Positions 10,632 to 21,333 of a stretch of 32,697 nucleotides of DNA are shown in pieces (the stretch's first letter is position 1; every line of letters starts with the position of its first letter). Position numbers and translations under genes: made by a program. This DNA comes from Trichinella spiralis (taxonomy: Eukaryota > Nematoda > Enoplea > Trichinellida > Trichinellidae). The notes beneath the pieces are model-generated. The model ran no database searches and was not told where the DNA came from. It saw only the letters and a program-made list of their open reading frames with translations. The stretch is from assembly GCA_000181795.3 (NCBI GenBank), contig CM012954.1, forward strand, positions 2,248,937 through 2,281,633, written 5' to 3'.

Positions 10632-13600
10632 ATGGAGAAAAAGTCTCTCAGAAATTATGTAGAATTTGGAGCAAAACTATTAATGACGAAAGAGGTAATA
10701 TTTAATTAAAATTCAAATGTTCCAGCATTCCCTTTTTGTTATTTTAGTGGAAAAATCGTTATTTTATTTTTCGGAATTTGCCCGAAACTCATGGTATTTT
10801 ATTTTTAAGTGAAAGTTATTAAAAATTGAAAAATATTTTATGCAGATTGTTTCGAAGTAGTGGTGTACAAAAATGTGAATTATTTGAAGAAGCCGCCGAA
10901 ACAAGTTCTACGTTTGCTGCATTACTACGGCCTTGAGTCAGGTTTGTTGAAATAATTGCATTGTTTTTTCTTTTTGATTATTCAACTTTCTGGCAATAAT
11001 GTTATACAGGAAGGGATTTCAAGTTTTTGTGATAGGCTGTAACAGTTTCACACGTTCACGTAAGCAAACCAATTTTCTGAAAATTGCGTTCTAAACTTTT
11101 TTTGTCACTTTCGTTTCGCTCGATTGCCCATTTATTTTGCTATGTTTCAAACAAATACGCAACTATGGCATATTTTGATGTTTTTATTTTTGTTCACTTA
11201 ATTCTAGAATAATTTTTCAAAGTGAATCATATAATAATTGAAATGTTTACGACAACAAGAGTAGATTTTTATTAAACTCAAATTTTTTGTGCACCGAAAT
11301 ATGTTCGATTTCAAATTTGCAATGTAGTAAAGTGATGAATTTAAACTACATATGTGCATAAGAGAGTAAGCCGTTTGATGAGAATGTGGGAAAAAATTCG
11401 GTCATTCGGTATTTTTTATTACCTCAGTTAAGTACTGTAAATAAGAAGTTTACAAGTACAATTCGAATAAACACCGAGCAATTTAATTGAATTTTTTCAA
11501 TATTTTGGTTTTTTTTAATGTTTTGAAGTTTTAATTCGTCATGAAAGTTCCAACGAGAAAATGACATTTGTATTTGCGAGCAATTTTGCACTGAAAGAAA
11601 GTTTCAAAAAAATATTTCTTTATTTTTTAGGTTTGAATATTTGTGGCGAATGTTATACGCTGTCAGTGATATATGACGAAAATACTCTGGTTTTCGCGTT
11701 CGAAGAAGAGAAATTTCTTTTACACGCAGAAAGGCGTCTACGAAAATTGCTCGGATTCGGTGAAAAAGCTTTTTCTTTTTTTTTAAATATATTATTTGAA
11801 TCTTTTTTAATTTTTGTTTCTAATTTCAAACAGGATGTCTTTTTCGTTGTATGATATTGCTTGCTCCGGCTGAATCGCAGCTGAAATCAGACCAATATGT
11901 TCGTCTACTTTTGCAAAATGGACGCTTTTGTCTTGCTTCATCCGTGCCGGCTCAGATAATTGCCAAATTTCAAATTGAAACGTTGAAACGATTCGGTGCA
12001 TTGCAAAATAAATTCTACTTCGAACTCAATCAGTCTGATTATATTTTGCGTAGCAGTTTGTGCCGACAAATTGACGCTTGTTTTCGCCTTGCTTTGGATT
12101 ATCAATTGAACGCGTCACTTCAGATTGGTCAGTTTGTTGATTTAAGAAAGGTAAATTGATTGCTTTCTTTTTGCTTCAGGAAACGAGAAAGGCGATTTGG
12201 AAGAAGAATCTACTTGTTTAATGATGAATTGCAAAAGTGAAGAAATTGCAAATGAGAAGCATTGCTTGAAGGCTTGTGATTTCGTCATTGCACAAGGAAA
12301 AGCGAACGTGAATTTGCGTTCAAAAATGAAGGTAAATTTTATTTTGAATTTTCATCAAAAACTTGTTTAAATGATGTATGTTTTTTAAGCTGGGTAGAAA
12401 TAGTAGATTAATAGGTGAATTGCGTTGCGGTTGTGTAGCTTGCATTGCTCACAGATATATGAATCAACGGTTCATAGATTCGTTGGAATATTACAACAAC
12501 GTTGATGCAGTGTTCGCCAAATGTAAAAGGATGAAATGCCCGGACAACACTTTAGTAAGAGTTTTGTATTTATTTTCAATTATTTAAAAATGAAATTTTC
12601 AATAGACTGCAATAAAATCTGCCAACAAGAGCATTTGGAAAAGCATTTCTTCTTCGCTGGTGGTCGATTTGAACAAGCCGTTGCCTATTAGTGATAGCCA
12701 GTGTCAGTCGACCGTTCACAGCTCCGTCAAATGCGATCGGCTTTCTTTATCCATTGAAAAAGAGAATAATTCACTTGAAATGGACGATTCGTACTGCACG
12801 CTGCGAAACAGTGTGTACGAAGAATTGAATTTTTATAATGGCGCTTTTCAAAATGAGAAATTTACACATGCAAATTGTTTGCAGCGTTCAGTTGTCGGCA
12901 CAAAGTCGCAACTTAAGTGGAAGTGGAACATCGTTGGCGAGGAAGAGTTGTTTTAAGCCGACACTGCGCAATAAAGGGGATATTCGAACGTTTCTTAGGC
13001 ATAGTTTTCGACAAGCCGACGGTGCTGTAAATAATTGGTTTCGTCGCAACGTTAGTTTCAGATCGAGCAGAAAAATAATTGATTCAGATCAACACCATCT
13101 CATGGCTGAGGAGGTCGCTTTTTCCTTGTTTTTATTTATTCATTTATTTATTGAGATATTTTCAGCAAACACGAGTTGATAGCCCTGCTTTCAGTTGCAC
13201 CGCGTCTGCTTCCGCGAGCAGTGTGATTGAAGTAAGTTTATTTCTTCTACATTTCATTATTGAAATTGTCAATATTTTTATTTAATTAATTTTTAATACA
13301 ATATATGGATATATTTACAGTTTATTTGGGATATATATTTGTAATTTTTTAGGTAGTTCATAAACCGGTACCTTCTTTTGAACAAAACAAAGCGCTGAAT
13401 AGCAGTAATGAACGACGCAGTAGAAACGGTAAATTTGACAACGATGCAATATTGACATGTCATTTTTTTGTCTGCATCTTCTGCAGAAGACGAAACAGTT
13501 TCACCGAGAGTGAAATTACTTGAAAAGAAGTTGAACAGTTCTCAGAAACGTCACGAACTTCGGGCTGTATTTTCAAATTGTGTAGCTGGCTCGTTTGCAA

Positions 13601-14200
13601 TGTACGACGGGGATTGTCCTAATGAAGTGCCACTTGTTCCCAGTGATGTGATACGTAAACAAAGCACGCATCGCAATATGGATGAGAATCCAATTGCTGA
13701 ACTTGCCCCAGCGTCTGATTTACTAGCCCAGGGCAGGAATGCCTTTCCACCAAGGGCACCCCTGTCGGCTCCTTGTATTCCGCGCTATACGAAAGTGTTT
13801 GATTTTGGAACCGTACCGCTCAACTATTGCGAATTGGCATCTACGTCGACAACCATCCCGAAGCGGAATAATTTGGAAACCAGAGTCAAATCAAATTCAC
13901 TTCCCTGTCATGGTTCAAAGCAACAGGGGGGGAGGGTAGTGCAGTACGTCGATATTGACAAAATTGCCACTCAAGCTGCGCAAAAGGTAAACAACTGGGA
14001 TTTTTTTTCTGTTGCATCAAGTAATGCAAATTTAGACAGCAAATCAACGTGCTGTGGAATTGAACGTGCGTTGGTCTTCAACGCATGCATTGTCAGAGCG
14101 TTTGCAAAGGGAACCGAAAATGTCATGCAGTGGCTCAACGCGCGACAGCACCATACCAAGGACAGATTCTTTTTTCAACATCAAAGACATTTTTGATTAA
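10632..14200 (+). CDS. DOK7: Dok-7-like PH/PTB adaptor protein
   Basis: Thirteen exons: 10632-10694, 10748-10793, 10846-10941, 11631-11759, 11834-12127, 12180-12331, 12390-12554, 12606-12814, 12885-13113, 13166-13231, 13353-13428, 13487-13986 and 14036-14200. They give 729 residues (human DOK7 504). Residues about 10-110 form a PH domain: WKNRYFIFRNLPETHDCFEV resembles WKSRWLVLRKPSPVADCLLM, and YYGLESGL resembles ICGLEPGL. Residues about 112-210 form a PTB domain: IETLKRFGALQNKFYFEL resembles KLSDLRRYGAVPSGFIFEG. In vertebrates Dok-7 binds and activates the muscle receptor kinase MuSK at neuromuscular junctions; here the partner is unknown. The long tail has Y-x-x-hydrophobic sites (YCTL, YCEL, YVDI, YTKV) but no YxxP Crk-type site. 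Intron 3 spans 689 bases without a visible gene. The GTCGCT donor at 13114 and the tail splicing are the least certain parts. IRS or another Dok class is the alternative name. Confidence 0.85.
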
Positions 14201-14210
14201 GTTAATCTCA

Positions 14211-14216
14211 AATAAA
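14211..14216 (+). terminator. Polyadenylation signal of the Dok-7-like gene
   Basis: AATAAA occurs 11 bases after the stop codon at 14200, supporting the spliced last exon as the true gene end. Confidence 0.65.
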
Positions 14217-15093
14217 ATTGTTTTGTTTTCGGTTTCTATTTCCAACGGGTTAGTTCATTGAAATTAATAATAAAATTGCCTTGAATGCGATATTCGTTTT
14301 GCGAATGTGATGATGCGAATATCAGCATGCTTCTCTTTGGACAGACACTCTCCGTGCGGTGATTTTTATCCGTGAACAAATTGGTGGATACTGTAGCAAC
14401 TTGATTATCTTTATAACTTGTATATTATTTGATTTAAAAAAGAATGTTTAAACCGCGAATGTCATGCTGTTGATGACGTTGGCGGTTTTGTTTCTCTTCA
14501 TCAAAACTTAATTCACCAAGTGATGAGCAATTTGGCTGTTTTTCTTTGTTTTGATCTGATTGTCGACATTAAGTTTATACAGTAATGAATGGTGACTTGA
14601 TTGTCACCTTTAGTACTGTACATTTGCGTATTGGCTAGCGGTTGCACCTGTGAAACGAGCGTCCCTAGTACAGAGGTTGTTATCTTGCTTTCATTGCTGA
14701 CAGTACTGTTTGTATAAGTAATTTTCCAGTCTCGGGTAGGGGCTGTAATGTGATTTGATTTTCACTCGGTCCCTCATTACTGGAATGCCAATTTCGATTC
14801 GCTTGTTGCCCTATATTGTTGTTGTTGTTGTTGTTTTTTTTATTTTTTGAATTGAATGTCAACTGTTTTAGTGGAAAGTAAAGTGCACACGCTGTCAGGT
14901 GCATTTCACTTTTCGGAGTGATTTTCGTTTATCAGTGGTCAAAGAGCGTTCGATTACGTTGATGGTCGTCACATTTAAAGTGCGTAAGTAGAATTTGATT
15001 TTGTTTTTCCAAGTTTGTTTATGTCCATTTGAAACTTATCTGATATAGTTGGAACGCTGAAGCGTGAAGAGTGTGGCAGTTGAGAGACGAAGA
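14217..15093. other. Intergenic region between the Dok-7-like gene and UBE2H
   Basis: No exon was recognised in these 877 bases. They contain a 43-base imperfect hairpin at 14578-14620 and a GTT microsatellite at about 14817-14834. The segment just before 15094 should include the UBE2H 5' UTR and promoter, but no specific site could be identified. Confidence 0.55.
14578..14620. other. Imperfect hairpin bounded by TACAGTA / TACTGTA
   Basis: TACAGTA at 14578-14584 pairs with TACTGTA at 14614-14620, and GGTGAC at 14591-14596 pairs with GTCACC at 14603-14608 around a six-base loop. The two stems are separated by unpaired bases (6 and 5). Whether it acts in DNA or RNA is unknown. Confidence 0.55.
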
Positions 15094-15830
15094 ATGTCCT
15101 CGCCAAGCGCTGGCAAACGTCGCATGGATACGGATGTTATAAAATTGTAAAGTTCTATTTTCAGCATGATATATTTTTTGTTTTCTTTCTACAAAAATAT
15201 ATAAGCTATTCTTTCTTTTATTTCTCATCTCCTTACCCACCTCCCTTCGTTGTAAATGTTATTCTATGCACGTTTGGGTGTAATTTTTTGACCACTTCGT
15301 GAGAAAGTTTTCGCTTCCCCCAGTGACTGGTTCTGCCGGGCACGAGCAAGCATTAGCGCCGGGGTCAGTTTCAGCTGTTCCTTCTCGGCAATGATGATGA
15401 TGATGATGATGACGCGAGCGTCATGTCATACATGTTGTGGGCAGAATTGATCGGTCTGGCCGAGTGTCGCTCTCTGTAAACATTAGTTGTCTGCCGGTGA
15501 ATAGAGCGAAAGCACCAGTTTATATAGATAGATAGATAGATGTATTCTGTGCATGCATACAGAGAAAATATCGCATTCAGTAGTGTAAAATTTCAAATTT
15601 TGTTCAAAGTGTTTTGTTTCAGAATAGAAAGCAAACATGAAGTGACCATCTTGGGTGGCTTGAATGAATTTGCTGTGAAATTTTATGGACCCGAAGGAAG
15701 TAAGTTTTACGTTTCAAACAAAAAAAACAACTTATTATGCTTTTGTTGTTGTTGTTGTTGTTGTTGTTGTTTGTGTCTGTCTGGCTAAAGAAATGACTAG
15801 CTGTTATTGTTCAGAAATTATTTGTGTGCA

Positions 15831-15864
<34 letters not shown>

Positions 15865-18168
15865 TGTGTGCGTGTGTCTGCAGGTGCCAGGAGACGATGG
15901 CGTTTACTTGCAAACATTGATTCAGAAGCTTTTACAGCTCAAGGATAAACCTAGTGAACAGTTGTTGTTAGCAGTGATGTTGGTTCCAAAAAAAGAAGAC
16001 AAAAAATAATACGAAGGTCGTTGCTTAGAGACTAGAGCAAACCAACAACCTCTTGCGATGTGTTCAGCGAAAGATTTCAATAGCATTGACCTGTGATGCT
16101 GATTATCATTATTATTATTATTATTAGTGTGGTTATCATTTGATTCACACATTTTGTCAGATTCAGTATTGTTCTTCGACAACAGTCAATGTTGATTAGA
16201 ATGAAGAATTTTTGTATATTATTTGTCGGGCATTCAGAAAATTGTGTGCATGTCCCGGTTGGAGTTTTGAAAACGGCTTTCATGAATAACTTTCCCAAAA
16301 TCTACAGTACGTCAGTGTTTGTTGAGGTCTCGTTCTCGTCTCGTGAAAATTTCCATCCGACGATTCTACTATTTTCTCGTATTTCGATCGACACACAAGT
16401 CGGTCACGTGGTGCAACCGCAGCGTCGACTCTGGTAATAATTGCTGCTGCTGCTGTTGCTGACCGCTTGTCAATTACGACCTTTCATTATAAATATGTAT
16501 ATACACTTTGGAGAGCCGCTTAATTGTTCTGTTAGCACTGCCAACGACCGAGCGACCGACCAACCGAATTCATCGATACAACGAGCGACTTCTTTTCTAG
16601 TGGGATTTTGAAAAGTTTAAAATGCAAATTTTTTTGGCGAAGCTTTTTGGACCAAAGTAACTCGAATAGTTGATTTGGCCGTTTGTTTACTTCCGCTTTG
16701 TTTGCGATTGGTTGAATTGTTGAGATTCGTTCATCATAAATACTTGTTTCAGTTTATTTATTTATTTGGGGCATTTTATTTTTCCTTTCAACTTTGTAGC
16801 AGTGTTTAAATTGGAAAAAGATTCTCCTTCGATGAATTCTTTATATCATTTTCTGCTGTGATTTATTGGCGAATTGTTTGGTTTGATGAATTAATTAATT
16901 GTGTGTTTGTGTTGTTGTTGTCAGTGTTGCCGTCGTGGTCGAGTTAATTTTTATTCACTTGATTATCAATGGATCGTTTACTGCTTATTCTGTGAATAAG
17001 GAAAAAAATAATAGTCCACAGATGATAACACAACAATAAGTGTAAACTTCTCCAAAGAAGATAACGATCGAACGACGGTGTTGTTGATCAGCTATTATCA
17101 TTGCTTGAAAAGCCGTGTGAAATATTCCAGTTACACTAGTTTGTGCACAAATGGGAGATGGATGCGTGTTGTGAGCATGTTTTTGTGAATGTACTGCTTT
17201 TTTCTTTTACTCGAAAGGGGAACTATTTTCCACCAACCAACCAAAATCAATCAATCAAAATTATTCAATGCGCAGTATTATTGAACTGAAGCGTTTTTTT
17301 TTGCTCGTGGTGAAAATGGAAATTTTTCTATTGAAATATTTTTCACTTGCTCTTTCATGTTATAATATATATCCGTTTTGTATTATATAGTCTGTTGGGT
17401 ATGTAATAATGATAAATTTTTCACTTCAGCTCCGTATGAAGGTGGCGTTTGGCGTGTTCGCGTAGATTTGCCCGACAAGTATCCGTTTAAATCGCCGTCG
17501 ATCGGCTTTATGAACAAAATTTTTCATCCCAACATCGATGAAGCGTATGTTATGAATTGTTGTTATCAATTTGATATCAATGCTATTTGCAGGTCGGGGA
17601 CAGTATGTTTGGATGTAATAAACCAAGCTTGGACTGCATTGTTTGGTGAGCAGAGAAGATGACTGATTGATTGATTGGTCGAAATTTGTTTGGCAACTGT
17701 TGTAAATTGATCTCTTATTGGGATTGTAGACTTGGCGAACATTTTCGAATCTTTCCTGCCTCAGTTGCTTGCCTACCCCAATCCGACGGATCCGTTGAAC
17801 GGTGACGCGGCATCACTTTACCTGCACAAGCCAGAAGAGTTTAAAAAAAAGTGCCGAGGTATATCAATGTTTTCTTATCTTCCAATTTCCATAACTGAAA
17901 TTTGCATATCAAATTTTTTTCCATTTTCCTTGTTGTGTTTTTGCATTTGCTGTTTGCGGGATTTTGCGCAGATTTTGTAAGCAAGTACGCGTCGGAGGAT
18001 GCGCTGAGAAAATATTGCCCCGAAACCGACGGCCAGGGTTCGTCGACTTCAAGGCAGAGAGACTGCTGCGATGACAGTGAAAACGGCTGCGATGAAGAAA
18101 ACGGTTCGGATTCGGAAAGCACAATTTCCGATTTTTCTGAGGACGAAACCCGAGGCATGGAACTCTAG
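15094..18168 (+). CDS. UBE2H: Ubiquitin-conjugating enzyme E2 H
   Basis: Six exons: 15094-15146, 15623-15699, 17430-17544, 17593-17645, 17730-17858 and 17972-18168, giving 207 residues (human 183). The UBC fold is nearly identical to human from [20 protein letters not shown] onward. HPN lies at 76-78, and the catalytic cysteine is C87 in SGTVCLDV, the same number as in human. The enzyme passes ubiquitin from E1 to substrates; in animals it is the main E2 of the CTLH/GID E3 complex, and it can charge histones in vitro. The C-terminus keeps the signature [13 protein letters not shown], but a 24-residue longer acidic, serine- and cysteine-rich stretch precedes it. Intron 2 is 1730 bases and rich in simple repeats, unlike the short introns of the block to the left. 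The gene lies tail-to-tail with MARCH8. Confidence 0.98.
15700..17429. other. Long UBE2H intron 2 with simple repeats
   Basis: This intron holds a TTG run (about 15742-15772), a TG run (about 15834-15862), an ATT run (about 16108-16126) and one unexplained open stretch with an acceptor-like start at 15884. Apart from these I see no gene. It could carry regulatory sites, but none can be named. Confidence 0.6.
15884..16009 (+). other. Unexplained 41-codon open stretch in UBE2H intron
   Basis: After TGTCTGCAG, an open frame of 41 codons runs to a TAA at 16007-16009. It reads [18 protein letters not shown] at its start and ends with PKKEDKK. Its phase (0) fits neither UBE2H exon 1 (phase 2) nor exon 2 (phase 1). 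Joined to UBE2H exon 2 it would instead give a short different tail. It may be the last exon of an unseen gene, a fossil exon, or chance. I recognise no family. Confidence 0.25.
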
Positions 18169-19280
18169 CACAGGTGCCAGCTGGTCTGGGAAATCCGGTC
18201 CAAAATTATATTTTTTCTCTTCGAGTTGTACTTTTCTTGTTTGTTTGTTTATTTGTTTGTTTTTCTTTTTAAATTATTTGTAATAATTTTTCTCTCTTCT
18301 TAATGTGAAAAAATTCGGTAGTGCGGTGACGCAGTCCGGCTGGCTGGTGTTGGTGGTTCACTTTCTTCACTGATCGTGTGTGTCTGTGTCTGTGTGATCA
18401 GGATGAAATTAGCCATCATTCACCACCACCACCACCACCATCACCAACCATCCCTGAGCCACTGCTTTTGCCCGGTGACAACAGGAGAGAATATTAACCA
18501 AAAGAAAAATAGAAAAAATCCAGTGCTTGCGTTTTTCCACTTTCTTTTCTCCACACCCTCTTCCGATTGTGATTCTGAACTGACGACCATGCTGCTACCG
18601 TAACCGTCCATAATGCCGTGCATTTTTTTCTCGGATACCTAGACACAAGGCTGGCTTCTTCTTGTTTTCTTTTAACGATTAAAGAAAAAAACAAGACAAG
18701 CTGCATCTTGATATTCACGTCCTCTTTTCAACCCCACCCCGCTGTGCAGCAACAGCCGAACGAACTTTTCTTCAGTCGACAGCCGTTTATTATTATTATC
18801 CATATTTCTATGTTTTGCTCTGTCTCACTTTTATTTTTTATAACAAAATGCAGCGCATTGCTTCGGCCTCACTTCTCTTCTTCCGTTTCTTCTCTGTTGC
18901 CCCACCCCACTTTTGTATATGTGCACGCCTGTTGAGAAGGGAAGACTTTATCTGGCACAAATTACATTACATGCTGGCAATGGTCTTTCTGTTATTTTTT
19001 CCTCGTCCTCCTCTCCTCTCCTTTTCTTTTCGATTAGTTGTTTTAAAAATATTTCCATGCAGTTTGGGCTTGACTAGCGCAGTTTTGACAAGCGTGCCTC
19101 TGCAGCAGCGTGATGTAAAAAAAGAAAGAAAAAAACATTGAAAAAACTGTTTTATGCATTGTTGTTGTTGTTGTTGATTTCGTCTTTTCCTATGGTAGCG
19201 TTGTTCATTTGCTGCATCAGAAGAAGAAGAAGAAGAAGTTCGAGTTGTCATTTTTGACTTTCTCAAAACTCTCTTCTTCC

Positions 19281-19324
<44 letters not shown>

Positions 19325-19664
19325 TAACAAACAGGAAACAAAACAAGCGGTCGCTCGCTGCTTAGCAACACTGGCTCATTTTCTGGACGGCAAGCAAGCA
19401 AGCATGCGATCGACAACGAACAAACAAACAACGATGCAACGTGAAAACAGCAGCAGAGGGATTTTTTGGCATAGCTGCTTGGGGGTTTTTTAATGACATT
19501 CTTCGTTCGGCAATGGGCGAGAGAGGGAGAGCGAAAGAGCATCCATCCATCATCATCATCTTCTTCATTTGTTGTTGTCGACTCTTGCTTACCTACCGAT
19601 TGACCAACACCAACCAGTAAACACATATATAAGCGAAAGAAGAAGAAGCGGATACTGACTCCAT
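18169..19664. other. Tail-to-tail intergenic region with microsatellites
   Basis: The 3' flanks of UBE2H and MARCH8 meet here. The region is pyrimidine-rich on the plus strand. It holds a CAC run (about 18421-18440), a TTG run (about 19160-19177), an AGA run (about 19219-19237) and a long TA run (19284-19321). Long open frames here are low-complexity and were not accepted as genes. Confidence 0.6.
19284..19321. repeat. TA dinucleotide microsatellite
   Basis: About 19 consecutive TA units lie between UBE2H and MARCH8. Perfect repeats of this length are normally length-variable. Confidence 0.9.
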
Positions 19665-20586
19665 TCATACCGAATCGACACAACGCGACAAGTCTTGCTT
19701 TGGAAAATCCGGACAATTACCCACGTAGATCACCTTGTTGTAAGCTTTCCAACGGCGGAACAGTTGCACGTACATTTTGCACTGGACGTACATGAACACC
19801 AGGCCGCCGGTGAAGCCGATCGCCACGACGATCAGTTTGGTCCAAAATGGCCAATCCAAGTGACCTTCGCGAATTTCCTCGGCAGTGCGGTCGATCAGCA
19901 CGTACAACGACCAGACGACGCAAGTGATCGCGATGACGTGGAAGGCAACTGAGCAGAATATTTTCCGCCGTTCCACCGAACTTATGTCCAACTTTTCCCA
20001 CTTAAAATGAAACGAAACGTAAAATTTAAAGGAAAATTCAAAAATTTGCACAGCCCCTGACCAATATAGAGAGAGAGCGGGAAGAAATTTTTGCATAATA
20101 CCGCCCAAGCTGTCTGTGTCTCTGGGTTTCACCACAACAACTGAGCTGTGAATTGGAATTCTCGATTGATCCCCTTTGGTGAATAGAAAATAATGATCTC
20201 GATTTGTATCGAATTGCAATTTGCCCCATTCATAACCACTACTCTGCCGCCACCTTATCTCACTAGAAGAGAAGCGTTACGCTGCTGCTGCTGCTAGTTC
20301 TTGATCGATGATTTATTCCATTTTTCAAATTCAGAAGAAGAGCAAAAAATAACCAAAAAAGATTGATTGACAAAAACAAAAGAAACTGCAAATTTGAAAA
20401 CAAAACACAACATGCTTCTTATTCATACCATATGTTATTATGAGTGAAGTAAGCGAGATATTTTCACACATTATTTGCTCAATTAATCCTCTTCTCCTAA
20501 ATCCTCCTCCTACTCTTAATGCTTTCTTCATTTTCAAATAAATGCATGCATGCATGAAACAATAACGCTGTTCAGAAGGAAATGAA

Positions 20587-20632
<46 letters not shown>

Positions 20633-21333
20633 TTGCAATATGAGCTCTCATCAAAATAATAATGAATCTTCCAATTCAAACACTAATTACCTATTTAATT
20701 GTAATGCTAAGCATGCAAAGTTTACCGTTTAGGGCATTTCGAATTTTTCCCACTTACCTTGCGGAATGGCTTCACTTTGGTCTGCATGATAAAGCTGAAT
20801 CGGCACACTTCGCAGGCTTTGGTCTGCGACGATTTGATCCACTGCTGCAAGCACTTCTGGTGCACATACTTCAACGTGCCGCTGCAATAGCAGGGCGCGA
20901 TCAACGGTTGGTCCGGTGCCGCTTCACAGTGGCAGATGCGGCAGATTTCGTTCGACATGGTCGACGAGACCGACTTGCCCGACAAAGCCGACTGAACCCC
21001 GTGACCATGCAACTGCTGTTGTCTGGTCATCGAACAAGCGGTGGTTACCGTTGCACTGGTGGTTGTGGTGGAGGTGGGGGTGGAGGTGGTCGTTGCCGAC
21101 GACAACACCCTTTGGTCGCTACTCACACGACCAGGCAACAGTTGAACCATCTGCGAAGGCACGTCGGCACCGCGGCCGTTTTGGTTGTTGCCGCCGCTGT
21201 TGTTGCTCATGCTCCATGTTGAGAGTGTTTTCACAAACAGACGACGAGGCGGTGCCGAAGACGACTCTTCCACAATATCCAAACCGTCCGACGACCGTAG
21301 CAGCTCTTCGCTTCGGCACTTCTGGGCGAACAT
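19665..21333 (-). CDS. MARCHF8: MARCH1/8-type membrane RING-CH E3 ubiquitin ligase
   Basis: Two exons, 21333-20758 and 20000-19665, join in phase 0 (AAG|TGG) to give 303 residues (human MARCH8 291). The RING-CH finger (C4HC3) spans about residues 131-177: CRICHCE, then [15 protein letters not shown] and ACEVC. It is followed by the family segment KVKPFRKWEKLD. Two membrane helices follow, about 207-226 and 247-266, inside a stretch almost identical to human ([40 protein letters not shown]). The vertebrate proteins ubiquitinate membrane proteins such as MHC II and transferrin receptor in endosomes. The N-terminal 130 residues are low-complexity (threonine- and serine-rich) and not conserved, and the C-terminal tail is about 30 residues shorter than human. 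The ATG at 21333 was chosen as the first Met in frame; one extra 5' coding exon is possible. Confidence 0.96.
20001..20757. other. MARCH8 intron with GT microsatellite
   Basis: This 757-base intron separates the RING-CH exon from the transmembrane exon. Apart from a CTG run near 20282 and the long GT run at 20589-20629, nothing gene-like is visible. Confidence 0.7.
20589..20629. repeat. GT dinucleotide microsatellite
   Basis: About 20 uninterrupted GT units lie inside the MARCH8 intron. On the transcribed strand this reads as CA repeats, which in other animals can influence splicing; no effect is shown here. Confidence 0.9.

Noticed and set aside
12815-12956. Direct read-through of Dok-7-like exon 8 to a stop at 12954-12956
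   Set aside because: Splicing at 12814/12885 restores a long open frame with better composition and continues to a gene end with a polyadenylation signal; read-through would truncate the protein.
18967-19716. 249-codon minus-strand open frame crossing a TA microsatellite
   Set aside because: Translation is low-complexity (YI repeats, poly-S, poly-Q) and runs out of frame over the MARCH8 end.
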